Source of the DNA: Azotobacter vinelandii
GTDB lineage: Bacteria; Pseudomonadota; Gammaproteobacteria; Pseudomonadales; Pseudomonadaceae
Assembly: GCF_001571105.1 (NCBI RefSeq)
Contig: NZ_BCTD01000014.1
Length of the DNA stretch: 64,000 nt
Reading direction: 5' to 3' (one strand)
The notes beneath the pieces were generated by a model that worked only from the letters and a program-made list of their open reading frames with translations, was not told where the DNA came from and searched no databases. Each line of letters begins with the position of its first letter. Within the stretch, counting starts at the first letter, position 1. The position numbers and the translations under genes were made by a program. Below, piece after piece: positions 8,852 to 16,664 of the stretch.

Positions 8852-9406
8852 TCAATGCACGGACGGCTTGGGCGCCGGCGCGACCGGACCGGCGCACTCG
8901 GTGAACAACAGGAGCGGCGCGACCCGGAGGTATTCCATGACCTCCATGTAGGCACCCTCTCCCTCCTCGGAATCCTCCAGCGCGCTCTGCACCTGGGAGA
9001 TGGCGGCAAGGTCCTGCAGCACCTCCATGGCTTCCGCGCTCAGCGGCCGGTCGCCGGCAGCCAGACCGAAGCCGCCGAGAAAGCCCTGGCACCACTGCCC
9101 CAGAGCGGCGGCCCGCTCGGCCAGCGGCGCTTCGTCGGAAGGCAGCAGCAGGACCACGGCGACCTCGCCGCCGGTCAGTTCGCCCTTGACCATTTCCTGC
9201 AGGCCGATCAGCGCCTGGCGCACGTTGTCCGGGATCTGGCCGCCGAGCAGGTCGGCGGCATCGGCCAGCCAGGCGTCGACCTCGAAACCGGCTCCGGCAC
9301 AACTGCGGCCGAGCAACTGGCCGTGCAGCTCCGCCGGGGACCGGTCCCTGCCGCTACTGGCCAGCAGAGCGGAAAACGCCGCGTAGGGGGATTTGTCGGT
9401 GGACAT
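8852..9406 (-). CDS. YgfB/YecA-family (UPF0149) protein
   Basis: A 184-residue acidic protein of the UPF0149 family, typically encoded just upstream of pepP. Family marks include GQLLGRSCAGAG, the central helix LIGLQEMVKGELTGGEV, and LGQWCQGFLGGFGL. The start MSTDKSPYAAF at 9406 follows GAAGGCGAG. Several Pseudomonas relatives influence AmpD-linked or stress responses, but no catalytic motif is visible here, so no specific role is claimed. It is transcribed away from the zapA side; the 187 bases between must carry divergent promoters. Confidence 0.88.
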   Translation of the reverse strand: MSTDKSPYAAFSALLASSGRDRSPAELHGQLLGRSCAGAGFEVDAWLADAADLLGGQIPDNVRQALIGLQEMVKGELTGGEVAVVLLLPSDEAPLAERAAALGQWCQGFLGGFGLAAGDRPLSAEAMEVLQDLAAISQVQSALEDSEEGEGAYMEVMEYLRVAPLLLFTECAGPVAPAPKPSVH

Positions 9407-9593
9407 ATCGGACTCGCCTTCTTCGTGCACCCGAGTTGGCGGCGCTCTGCAAAAGCGCCGACGCTCATGAGGCGCCACGGGAAGCAAATGACTAGAATGT
9501 GATCGCGTATCCTAGCACCGGCGGGCGCACCAAGACCATCGGAGCGCCGCCGGAGTCTCGAACCCCGTTCATTCGCAGAGAAAAAGAGGCGCC

Positions 9594-9803
9594 ATGGAAG
9601 ACGACGACCTGAAAGCCCTTGCCCGTCAGTTGGAACTGTTGATCCAGCGTCTCGAGCAGATCAAGGCCCACAACCGGTTTCTCCTGGCGAATGAAAAAGC
9701 CTGGCGGGAAGAGCGCGCCCACCTCATCGAAAAGAACGAAATCGCCAGGCACAAGGTCGAATCGATGATTTCACGTTTGAAAGCCCTGGAGCAGGACTCA
9801 TGA
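9594..9803 (+). CDS. TIGR02449-type small coiled-coil protein
   Basis: A 69-residue, highly charged protein predicted to be one continuous coiled coil (heptads such as LELLIQRLEQIKAHNRFLL). It is the small protein regularly encoded immediately before zapA in pseudomonads. The stop overlaps the zapA start by four bases (ATGA), so the two are co-translated. The neighbourhood suggests an accessory role to ZapA or the Z ring; that is inference from position. The ribosome site is AAAGAGG. Confidence 0.85.
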   Translation: MEDDDLKALARQLELLIQRLEQIKAHNRFLLANEKAWREERAHLIEKNEIARHKVESMISRLKALEQDS

Positions 9804-10114
9804 GCCAGTCGCACACCATCACCGTCCACATTCTCGACAAGGATTACTGCATCGCCTGCCCACCGGAAGAACGGGCCAACCTGGAAAGCGCCGCCCGTTA
9901 CCTGGATGGGAAAATGCGGGAAATCCGCTCGAGCGGAAAGGTCATCGGTGCCGAGCGCATCGCGGTGATGGCCGCCCTCAACATCACCCACGACCTGCTG
10001 CACAAGCAGGAGCGCCTGGACCTGCAGGCCAGCTCGACCCGCGAGCAGGTGCGTACCCTGCTCGAGCGTGTCGACCGCGCGCTGACCAACAATCCGGATG
10101 AGCTGACGACCTGA
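9800..10114 (+). CDS. zapA: Cell division protein ZapA
   Basis: Z-ring-associated protein that cross-links FtsZ filaments. At 104 residues it matches the family. The N-terminal domain (SHTITVHILDKDYCIACPPEER) and the following long helix with the AERIAVMAALNITHDLL segment are characteristic. The start overlaps the preceding small gene by four bases. It is followed by the 6S RNA gene and then the 5-formyl-THF cyclo-ligase gene, the order zapA-ssrS-ygfA conserved through gammaproteobacteria. Confidence 0.94.
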   Translation: MSQSHTITVHILDKDYCIACPPEERANLESAARYLDGKMREIRSSGKVIGAERIAVMAALNITHDLLHKQERLDLQASSTREQVRTLLERVDRALTNNPDELTT

Positions 10115-10131
10115 GTCCCATCCGATTCGGA

Positions 10132-10137
10132 TATACT
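10132..10137 (+). promoter_or_regulatory. Promoter -10 element of 6S RNA
   Basis: TATACT lies about 8 bases before the predicted 5' end of the 6S RNA. A convincing -35 is not obvious. The position matches the sigma-70 promoter expected for ssrS. Confidence 0.55.
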
Positions 10138-10144
10138 GGCGATC

Positions 10145-10320
10145 ACTCCCTGGTGTGTACGCCAGTCGGCCACGTCCCTCTCCCGATACGCAAAACCTCG
10201 GAGGCTGTACGTGTGACCCGTGTGCATGTCCGCCTGACGGAAAGCCTTAAGGTCATCGGCAGTCGCCACCTTGAACTTTCGGGTTCAAGGGTCAAGCCGG
10301 CAGCGGCACGTCGGGGAGTC
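10145..10320 (+). ncRNA. ssrS: 6S RNA
   Basis: Regulatory RNA that mimics an open promoter and sequesters sigma-70 RNA polymerase in stationary phase. The stretch between zapA and the cyclo-ligase gene contains the conserved 6S core (GTACGCCAGTCGG near the 5' side, GATACGCAA, GTGCATGTCCGCCTGACGGA, AAGCCTTAAGGTC). The outer closing stem pairs ACTCCC at 10145-10150 with GGGGAGT at 10313-10319. The 3' part includes the hairpin CCTTGAAC/GTTCAAGG. Ends are estimated from the closing stem and may be off by a few bases. The location before ygfA is the classical one. Confidence 0.93.
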
Positions 10321-10398
10321 CATTTCACATCGCTTGCCGTGCCGCGACGAAATTTCCGGCATGGCTGTCGGCCCCCTCCCGGCACCCGCTGATTCGGC

Positions 10399-11061
10399 AT
10401 GATCGAAACCGCCAGCCTTTCCCGCGCCCAGCTGCGCCGCCTGCTTCGCGAGCGACGGCGTGCGCTCGATCCTCATCGCCAGCGCCAGGCCGCTCGCCGG
10501 CTCTATCGCCAGTTGGCGCAGCATCCGCTGTTCCGTCGCAGCCGCCACCTGGCGCTGTATCTGCCCAACGACGGCGAGATCGACCCCGGACTGCTGCTCG
10601 CGGCCGCCCAGCGCCGCGGCAAGGCGACCTATCTGCCGGTGCTCAACGCCTGGCCGGCGACGCGCATGGTGTTCCAGCGCGTTCACTCCGGCGAACCACT
10701 GCTCCCGAACCGCTTCCGCATCCGCGAGCCCCACCCGAACCGGGCCCGGCAACGCAAGGTCTGGACGCTGGATCTGTTGCTGATGCCCCTCGTCGGCTTC
10801 GATGCCGAAGGCGGACGACTGGGCATGGGCGGCGGCTTCTACGACCGCAGCCTGGCCTATCGAGCCCGCCACAGATACTGCCGCAAACCCGTGCTGCTGG
10901 GCCTGGCCCACGAATGTCAAAAGGTCGATCGACTGGCGCTGGCCAGTTGGGACGTGCCATTGGCGGCCACGGTGACGGATCGGGCCTGGTATGCGGCCGA
11001 CAACAGGAAAGTGGCGAGGAAGGGGCAGTTGCACCGCAATCCCTGCGGTGCCTGCGAATAG
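10399..11061 (+). CDS. ygfA: 5-formyltetrahydrofolate cyclo-ligase
   Basis: Converts 5-formyl-THF to 5,10-methenyl-THF with ATP, recovering folate inhibited by side products of the glycine/serine C1 flux. The 220-residue protein has the N-terminal RAQLRRLLRERRRAL helix, the ATP site region and the C-terminal signature GGRLGMGGGFYDRSLA. Downstream of 6S RNA, as in E. coli where it is processed from the same transcript. Its end abuts the oppositely oriented 44-residue gene, with one base between their stops. Confidence 0.94.
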   Translation: MIETASLSRAQLRRLLRERRRALDPHRQRQAARRLYRQLAQHPLFRRSRHLALYLPNDGEIDPGLLLAAAQRRGKATYLPVLNAWPATRMVFQRVHSGEPLLPNRFRIREPHPNRARQRKVWTLDLLLMPLVGFDAEGGRLGMGGGFYDRSLAYRARHRYCRKPVLLGLAHECQKVDRLALASWDVPLAATVTDRAWYAADNRKVARKGQLHRNPCGACE

Positions 11062-11062
11062 A

Positions 11063-11197
11063 TCAAAAACCGCGGGACAGACTCGGCGCTTGAATGCTCC
11101 GCTGTTGTTCCCAGTGGCTTTGCGCGTAGCCTGTGGTGACCACCCCCAATCCGAAGAGAATGACGAGAACCCACAGTAGATCTGGCTTGCGCTTCAT
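11063..11197 (-). CDS. Small single-pass membrane protein, 44 residues
   Basis: An unrecognised short gene. It starts with ATG at 11197 behind GGGGGAGG and ends with TGA at 11065-11063. The protein begins MKRKPDLLWVLVILFGLGVV, a basic start followed by one hydrophobic helix of about 16 residues, then TTGYAQSHWEQQ and a short polar tail. A similar small protein is, to my memory, present at this position in other pseudomonads, which supports a real gene. Function unknown; N-in orientation is predicted from the positive N-terminus. It converges with the cyclo-ligase gene. Confidence 0.72.
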   Translation of the reverse strand: MKRKPDLLWVLVILFGLGVVTTGYAQSHWEQQRSIQAPSLSRGF

Positions 11198-11323
11198 CGA
11201 TTGCCTCCCCCTTCAAGGCACATCACGATGATGAACGGCGATGAACGGGCGGCTGCGACAGCCACCCTCCCCCCATGAAGCGGCGGAATTCTCCGCCAAC
11301 TCGATCGGCCAATCAAACCCCGG

Positions 11324-11348
11324 TCATCGATAAGATCGATGCTTTTTT
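11324..11348 (+). terminator. Rightward intrinsic terminator candidate
   Basis: CATCGAT (11325-11331) and ATCGATG (11335-11341) form a stem with a 3-base loop, followed by CTTTTTT (11342-11348). The stem is AT-moderate and short. It could end rightward transcription from zapA/ssrS/ygfA before the EVE gene starts at 11385. Confidence 0.5.
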
Positions 11349-11384
11349 CGGCGTTCCGATGACCGGCATCCGGAGCCAATTCCC

Positions 11385-11834
11385 ATGCCGTACTGGCTGA
11401 TGAAATCCGAACCCGATGCCTTCTCCGTGGCTACACTACAGCACCGCCAGCGGGCATGTTGGGACGGAGTACGCAATTACCAGGCACGTAATTTTCTGCG
11501 GAGCATGCAGCCCGGCGAGCTGTTTTTCTTCTATCACTCCAGTTGTCCACGACCGGGAATCGTCGGGATAGGCCGCATCGTCAGCGGCGCCTATCCCGAC
11601 CCCAGCGCCCTCGAACCGCAAAGCCCCTACTTCGATGCCAAGGCCGGCGCGGAAAGGAATCCGTGGGTCGCGGTCGATGTGGAGTTCGTCGAAGCCTTCG
11701 GCGACGTCATCGAGCTGATGCGCCTGCGTAGCACACCGGACCTGGCGCAGCTACCGCTGCTGAAGAAGGGCAACCGGCTCTCGGTGATGCCGGTAAGCGC
11801 TGGCGAATGGGCCGCCGTACTGGCGCTGCGCTGA
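11385..11834 (+). CDS. EVE-domain protein
   Basis: A 149-residue single-domain protein of the EVE (PUA-like) family, thought to bind modified nucleobases in RNA or DNA. It starts MPYWLMKSEPDAFS and has the family signatures WDGVRNYQARNF, GELFFFYHSSC and GIVGIGRIV, plus WVAVDVEFVE. Length is normal. It converges with the ferredoxin-type reductase, with 11 bases between stops. The homologue occupies the same position in Pseudomonas. Biological role remains open for the family. Confidence 0.9.
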   Translation: MPYWLMKSEPDAFSVATLQHRQRACWDGVRNYQARNFLRSMQPGELFFFYHSSCPRPGIVGIGRIVSGAYPDPSALEPQSPYFDAKAGAERNPWVAVDVEFVEAFGDVIELMRLRSTPDLAQLPLLKKGNRLSVMPVSAGEWAAVLALR

Positions 11835-11845
11835 GCCAGCCGGCC

Positions 11846-12814
11846 TCAGGGCCTGGGGGCATAGGCGAAGACGTCGGCACGCATCTGCCGGGCATCCATG
11901 CCAGCCTCGACCAGCGCATCCAGGGTGGCGTAGACCATGCCCGGCGAACCGCTGGCATAGACCTGCAACGCCCGCAGATCGTCGAAGTCCTGGCGCACAG
12001 CCTCGTGCAGCAGACCGCAGCGTCCCTCCCAGCCGCACAGGTCGCTGACCACCCGATGCAGGTGCAGATTGGGCAGGTGCCGCCACTCTTCCTCACAGGG
12101 CAACCGATAGAAGTCTTCGGGCCGCCGCGCGCCCCAGTAGAGATGGATCGGCCAAGTGAAGCCGTTCGCCCGGCAATGCTCTACCAGACTCTGCATCTGC
12201 GCCATGCCGGTGCCGGCGGCGATCAGCACCAGGGGACCATCCGGCAGCGCGGCCATATGGGCGTCGCCGAATGGCAGGCGCACGCGGGCGAAGCCCTGGC
12301 GGCGGATGAAAGCCAGCAGGTCCCGAGCCGAGTTCTCGCGCGCCAGAACGTGGAGTTCCAGCTCTCGTCCCATGTCGGGTGCCGAGGCCAGGGAAAAGGA
12401 GGAGAAGCTGCCGTCCTCGCGCTGCAGTTGCAGGTACTGCCCGGCGTGGTAGCGCGGCGGCTTGCCCGCCGGCGCCCGTAGCCGCACCCGGAACACGTCG
12501 CCGCCGAGATCCTCGCAATCGACCAGTTGGCAGCTCAGTTCGCGTACCGGCAGCTCGCCCGGCGCCAGCACAGCGTCCCAGTGCAGCACGCAATCCTCCA
12601 GCGGCTCGGCCTGGCAGGTCAGCACCTCGCCCTGGGCGAGCACCTCGTCCCCCTGGCGCACCCGCCCTTCGAGCAGGCGCGCCGCGCAGACATGACAGTT
12701 GCCGTTGCGACAGCCCTGCGGGCATTCATAACCGAGACGCAGCGCAGCATCGAGAATGGACTCGCCGACATTCACATCGATCTCGGCGCCACAGGGTTGC
12801 AGGGTCACTTTCAT
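11846..12814 (-). CDS. Ferredoxin-NAD(P)H reductase fusion (CDP-glucoseen reductase/phenol hydroxylase P5 type)
   Basis: A 322-residue flavoprotein with an N-terminal plant-type [2Fe-2S] domain and a C-terminal FAD/NAD(P)H reductase. Cluster cysteines C35, C40, C43 and C68 fit C-x4-C-x2-C-x(n)-C; C31 is extra. The FAD-binding stretch and the nucleotide motif LIAAGTGMAQMQSLVE are clear, and the C-terminal VYASGSPGMV is conserved. It lies 68 bases downstream of ubiD on the same strand, as in Pseudomonas. E. coli has flavin reductase fre beside ubiD, so supplying reduced FMN for prenyl-FMN formation is a reasonable inference, not shown. Confidence 0.85.
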   Translation of the reverse strand: MKVTLQPCGAEIDVNVGESILDAALRLGYECPQGCRNGNCHVCAARLLEGRVRQGDEVLAQGEVLTCQAEPLEDCVLHWDAVLAPGELPVRELSCQLVDCEDLGGDVFRVRLRAPAGKPPRYHAGQYLQLQREDGSFSSFSLASAPDMGRELELHVLARENSARDLLAFIRRQGFARVRLPFGDAHMAALPDGPLVLIAAGTGMAQMQSLVEHCRANGFTWPIHLYWGARRPEDFYRLPCEEEWRHLPNLHLHRVVSDLCGWEGRCGLLHEAVRQDFDDLRALQVYASGSPGMVYATLDALVEAGMDARQMRADVFAYAPRP

Positions 12815-12882
12815 GATGTTCCGTCACGGCAAGGGTGAATCGGGAAGGCGCCCCTGCCCATGCGGGCCAAGGCAGGCACCTC

Positions 12883-14349
12883 TCAGTCGAGGCCCAGCAG
12901 CGGCCAGAGCTCGTCGACACGCTGCTTCACAGCCGGATCCTGACGGATGGCCCGCCCCCATTCGCGGCTGGTCTCGCCCGGCCACTTGTGGGTGGCATCC
13001 AGCCCCATCTTCGAACCCAGGCCGGAGACCGGCGAGGCGAAATCGAGATAATCGATGGGCGTGTTGTCGATCAGCACGGTGTCGCGCTTGGGGTCCATGC
13101 GTGTGGTGATGGCCCAGATCACATCGTTCCAGTCACGGGCGTCGATGTCGTCGTCGGTGACGATGACGAACTTGGTATACATGAACTGGCGCAGGAATGA
13201 CCAGACCCCCAGCATCACCCGCTTGGCGTGGCCCGGATACTGCTTCCTGATGGTCACCACCGCCATGCGGTAGGAGCAGCCCTCCGGCGGCAGGTAGAAA
13301 TCGACGATCTCGGGGAACTGCTTCTGCAGGATCGGCACGAACACTTCGTTCAGCGCCACGCCGAGCACGGCGGGCTCGTCCGGCGGACGTCCGGTGTAGG
13401 TGCTGTGGTAGATGGCATCGCGTCGGCGGGTGATGCGCTCGATGGTGAACACCGGGAAACGGTCGACCTCGTTGTAGTAGCCGGTATGGTCGCCATAGGG
13501 CCCCTCGTCGGCCATCTCTCCCGGATGGATGTGCCCCTCCAGCACGATCTCGGCGCTGGCCGGCACCTGCAGATCGCTGCCGACCGCCTTGACCAGTTCG
13601 GTACGCTGGCCACGCAGCAAGCCGGCGAAGGCGTATTCGGACAGGGTGTCCGGCACCGGCGTGACCGCACCGAGGATGGTCGCCGGGTCGGCCCCGAGCG
13701 CCACCGCCACCGGATAGGGCCGGTCAGGGTGTTTCTGGCACCATTCGCGGTAATCCAAGGCGCCGCCACGGTGGCTGAGCCAGCGCATGATCACCTTGTT
13801 GCGGCCGAGCACCTGCTGCCGGTAGATGCCGAGGTTCTGCCGCTCCTTGTTCGGTCCGCGGGTGATGGTCAGCCCCCAGGTGATCAGCGGCGCGGCATCG
13901 CCTGGCCAGCAATGCTGCACGGGCAGCCTGCCGAGATCGACATCCTCGCCTTCGAGGATCACTTCCTGGCAGGGCGCATCCTTCAGCACCTTGGGCGCCA
14001 TGCTGAGCACTTTCTTGAAAAGCGGCAGCTTGTCCCAGGCATCCTTGAGCCCCTTGGGCGGCTCCGGCTCCTTGAGGAGGGCCAGCAGCCGGCCGATCTC
14101 GCGCAGTTCGGAGACATCCTCGGCCCCCATGCCGAACGCCACGCGCTGCGGTGTGCCGAACAGGTTGCCGAGCACCGGCATGTCGAAACCTATCGGCTTC
14201 TCGAACAGCAGAGCGGGCCCGCTGCGACGCAAGGTACGATCGCAGATTTCGGTCATTTCCAGTATGGGCGAGACCGGCGTCTGGATGCGCTTGAGCTCGC
14301 CACGCGCCTCCAGGGCGCGCAGGAAGTCGCGAAGATCGGAGTATTTCAT
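12883..14349 (-). CDS. ubiD: 4-hydroxy-3-polyprenylbenzoate decarboxylase UbiD
   Basis: Prenyl-FMN-dependent decarboxylase of ubiquinone biosynthesis. The 488-residue length matches E. coli UbiD (497). Typical motifs include the N-terminus MKYSDLRDFLRALEARGELKRI, the cofactor-site stretch NLGIYRQQVLGRNK, and the conserved EGPYGDHTGYYNE segment with catalytic acid residues. The C-terminus ends KQRVDELWPLLGLD, as in close relatives. It is 96 bases downstream of rho on the same strand; a short palindrome (CGCGACTTGTCGCG, 14427-14440) lies between. Confidence 0.95.
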   Translation of the reverse strand: MKYSDLRDFLRALEARGELKRIQTPVSPILEMTEICDRTLRRSGPALLFEKPIGFDMPVLGNLFGTPQRVAFGMGAEDVSELREIGRLLALLKEPEPPKGLKDAWDKLPLFKKVLSMAPKVLKDAPCQEVILEGEDVDLGRLPVQHCWPGDAAPLITWGLTITRGPNKERQNLGIYRQQVLGRNKVIMRWLSHRGGALDYREWCQKHPDRPYPVAVALGADPATILGAVTPVPDTLSEYAFAGLLRGQRTELVKAVGSDLQVPASAEIVLEGHIHPGEMADEGPYGDHTGYYNEVDRFPVFTIERITRRRDAIYHSTYTGRPPDEPAVLGVALNEVFVPILQKQFPEIVDFYLPPEGCSYRMAVVTIRKQYPGHAKRVMLGVWSFLRQFMYTKFVIVTDDDIDARDWNDVIWAITTRMDPKRDTVLIDNTPIDYLDFASPVSGLGSKMGLDATHKWPGETSREWGRAIRQDPAVKQRVDELWPLLGLD

Positions 14350-14445
14350 GGAAACTGCGAGCCTCTGGCGGCAAGCCCCATGCCGGAGGGTGACGGCACC
14401 AACCTGCCCCCTTGCAGTCCGAGGCTCGCGACTTGTCGCGGCGGA

Positions 14446-15705
14446 TTACTTCCGCTTCATCGACTGGAAGAATTCCTCGTTGGTCTTGGTATCCTTCAGA
14501 CGATCGAGCAGGAATTCGATGGCGGCGATCTCGTCCATGGGATGCAGGATCTTGCGCAGGATCCACATGCGCTGCAGTTCCTCTTCACCGGTCAGGAGTT
14601 CTTCGCGGCGGGTACCGGAGCGATTGATGTTGATCGCCGGGAACACACGCTTCTCGGCGACGCGCCGGTCGAGCTGCAGCTCCAGGTTGCCCGTACCCTT
14701 GAACTCCTCGTAGATCACTTCGTCCATCTTCGAGCCGGTTTCCACCAGCGCAGTGGCGAGGATGGTGAGGCTGCCGCCCTCCTCGATGTTGCGCGCGGCA
14801 CCGAAGAAACGCTTGGGCTTTTCCAGTGCATGGGCGTCGACACCGCCGGTGAGTACCTTGCCGGAGCTGGGGATCACGGTGTTGTAGGCGCGCGCCAGGC
14901 GGGTGATGGAGTCAAGCAGAATCACCACGTCCTTCTTGTGTTCGACCAGGCGCTTGGCCTTCTCGATGACCATCTCGGCGACCTGCACGTGGCGGGTCGG
15001 CGGCTCGTCGAAGGTGGAGGCGACCACTTCGCCGCGCACGGTGCGCTGCATCTCGGTCACCTCTTCCGGACGCTCGTCGATGAGCAGGACGATCAGGTGA
15101 CACTCGGGATTGTTGCGCGTGATGTTGCTGGCGATGTTCTGCAGCATGATCGTCTTGCCGGCCTTCGGCGGCGCGACGATCAGGCCACGCTGGCCCTTGC
15201 CGATCGGCGCGCAGAGGTCGATCACGCGGCCGGTGAGGTCTTCGGTGGAGCCGTTGCCGGCTTCCATGGTGAGACGAGCATTGGGGAACAGCGGGGTGAG
15301 GTTTTCGAAGAGGATCTTGTTCTTCGCGTTTTCCGGCCGGTCGAAGTTGATCGAGTCGACCTTGAGCAGCGCGAAGTAGCGCTCGCCCTCCTTCGGCGGG
15401 CGGATCTTGCCGACGATGGTGTCGCCGGTGCGCAGGTTGAAGCGGCGGATCTGGCTCGGCGAGACGTAGATGTCGTCCGGCCCGGCCAAATAGGAGGAAT
15501 CCGCGCTGCGCAGGAATCCGAAACCATCCTGAAGAATCTCCAGCACGCCATCACCGGAGATTTCCTCGCCGCTTTTCGCATGCTTCTTCAGCAGGGAGAA
15601 GATCACATCCTGCTTGCGCGAACGGGCCATGTTCTCCAGGCCCATCTGTTCGGCCATTTCCAGCAGTTCGGTAATAGGCTTTTGCTTGAGTTCGGTCAGA
15701 TTCAT
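14446..15705 (-). CDS. rho: Transcription termination factor Rho
   Basis: Hexameric RNA-dependent ATPase that ends transcription. At 419 residues it is identical in length to E. coli Rho. The N-terminal Rho domain (MNLTELKQKPITELLEMA), the cold-shock-like RNA-binding fold, Walker A APPKAGKT, Walker B VVILLDSITRLARAYN and the Q/R-loop regions are all intact. It follows trxA on the leftward strand with a 329-base leader that contains a hairpin. The order rho-trxA-ppx-ppk-hemB equals that of P. aeruginosa PA5239-PA5243. Confidence 0.98.
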   Translation of the reverse strand: MNLTELKQKPITELLEMAEQMGLENMARSRKQDVIFSLLKKHAKSGEEISGDGVLEILQDGFGFLRSADSSYLAGPDDIYVSPSQIRRFNLRTGDTIVGKIRPPKEGERYFALLKVDSINFDRPENAKNKILFENLTPLFPNARLTMEAGNGSTEDLTGRVIDLCAPIGKGQRGLIVAPPKAGKTIMLQNIASNITRNNPECHLIVLLIDERPEEVTEMQRTVRGEVVASTFDEPPTRHVQVAEMVIEKAKRLVEHKKDVVILLDSITRLARAYNTVIPSSGKVLTGGVDAHALEKPKRFFGAARNIEEGGSLTILATALVETGSKMDEVIYEEFKGTGNLELQLDRRVAEKRVFPAININRSGTRREELLTGEEELQRMWILRKILHPMDEIAAIEFLLDRLKDTKTNEEFFQSMKRK

Positions 15706-16034
15706 AAGACGATAAGAGGGCAGAAAGCGTTGAGCTTGGGAAAGCCGCGCCGCAGGGAAGGCGATCGGATCGCTGTACTTGTTCTAAAAGAGGTGCGTCG
15801 GCGACGACTGACGGAGGACAGCGATAAAGATAGATTCGCTGCGAGAGCCGAATCTAACACCCTGAAAAAGGTGCGTCCAGCCTCGCGCGACAAAAACCAT
15901 GACCCCGAATGCGGCGAGCGGGGCGCTCCCGGCCTTTCTCTCGATACGCAAGACTCGCCGGACCGGGACCAGCCACTCCTGGCTTTCATGCTTCCAGCCG
16001 GCCCGGGAGCGAAGGATGCGCTTGACGGGCGAAC
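15706..16034 (-). other. Gene-free leader region upstream of rho
   Basis: 329 bases between the trxA stop and the rho start hold no convincing reading frame. They must carry the rho promoter or leader. Rho autoregulates through a leader in other bacteria. An 8-bp inverted repeat at 15831-15856 is the most distinct structure. A TATCTTTAT-type AT-rich stretch on the leftward strand next to it may include a -10 element. Confidence 0.5.
15831..15856 (-). repeat. Inverted repeat in the rho leader
   Basis: TAGATTCG (15831-15838) and CGAATCTA (15849-15856) are perfect reverse complements with a 10-base spacer. Allowing one bulged base, the stem extends inward by two more pairs (CT/AG). No U run follows directly. 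Confidence 0.55.
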
Positions 16035-16361
16035 TCAGATATTGCTGTCGAGAAAGGCGGCCAACTGCGATTTCGACAAGGCGCCCACCTTGGTCGCCTC
16101 GACATTGCCGCCCTTGAACAGCATCAGGGTCGGAATGCCACGCACCCCGTACTTCGCCGGAGTACCCTGGTTTTCATCAATGTTGAGCTTGCAGATTTTC
16201 AGCCGGCCTTCGTAATCCTTGGCGATTTCGTTGAGCACCGGGGCGATCATCTTGCACGGCCCGCACCATTCGGCCCAATAGTCGACGAGCACCGGCCCCT
16301 CGGCCTGAAGCACGTCCTGCTCGAAGCTGGCGTCGCTGACATTGGTGATGAGTTCGCTCAT
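16035..16361 (-). CDS. trxA: Thioredoxin 1
   Basis: Cytosolic dithiol reductase. 108 residues, starting MSELITNVSDASFEQDVL; the active site WCGPCK has cysteines at C33 and C36, and the cis-proline loop GIPTLMLF is present. The start at 16361 sits behind GGAGA. Divergent from ppx and upstream of rho, as in other pseudomonads. The longer open frame upstream has no family support. Confidence 0.97.
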   Translation of the reverse strand: MSELITNVSDASFEQDVLQAEGPVLVDYWAEWCGPCKMIAPVLNEIAKDYEGRLKICKLNIDENQGTPAKYGVRGIPTLMLFKGGNVEATKVGALSKSQLAAFLDSNI

Positions 16362-16664
16362 GGAAAATCTCCGTGGTCGGAAGCACAAATTTCCGGACAT
16401 GATAGCCCGCATTGATCGGCACAGGAAGGCGAGCGCGCCACCCCGGCCCCGGCAGAGCGGCCGGGGGCATCCGGCCGTGCGGGGCCGCCGCCTGCCCGTC
16501 GTCCCGCAGCTTCACCAAGGGACATTCGGGCGCATCGTCCTCGAGCGGGGTCGGGCCTTATAATGAACCGTTTACCATACAGGCCCTTGGACCCTTCATC
16601 CGTAAACTGGTACAACCGCTCTTCCCGTGGCCGGACGGCGCGGTTCTGCCATCGAGACCCTGAC
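16362..16664. promoter_or_regulatory. Divergent trxA-ppx intergenic region with a consensus -10
   Basis: 303 bases without a gene. A perfect TATAAT at 16559-16564 lies 100 bases before the ppx start and is a good rightward -10 candidate, although no clear TTGACA is seen at the right spacing. The trxA promoter must lie on the other strand here; I could not assign it. The middle is very GC-rich. Confidence 0.45.

Noticed and set aside
13228..16215. 995-codon open frame on the + strand across ubiD, rho and trxA
   Set aside because: Antisense to three confidently identified genes; high GC makes long non-coding open frames common.
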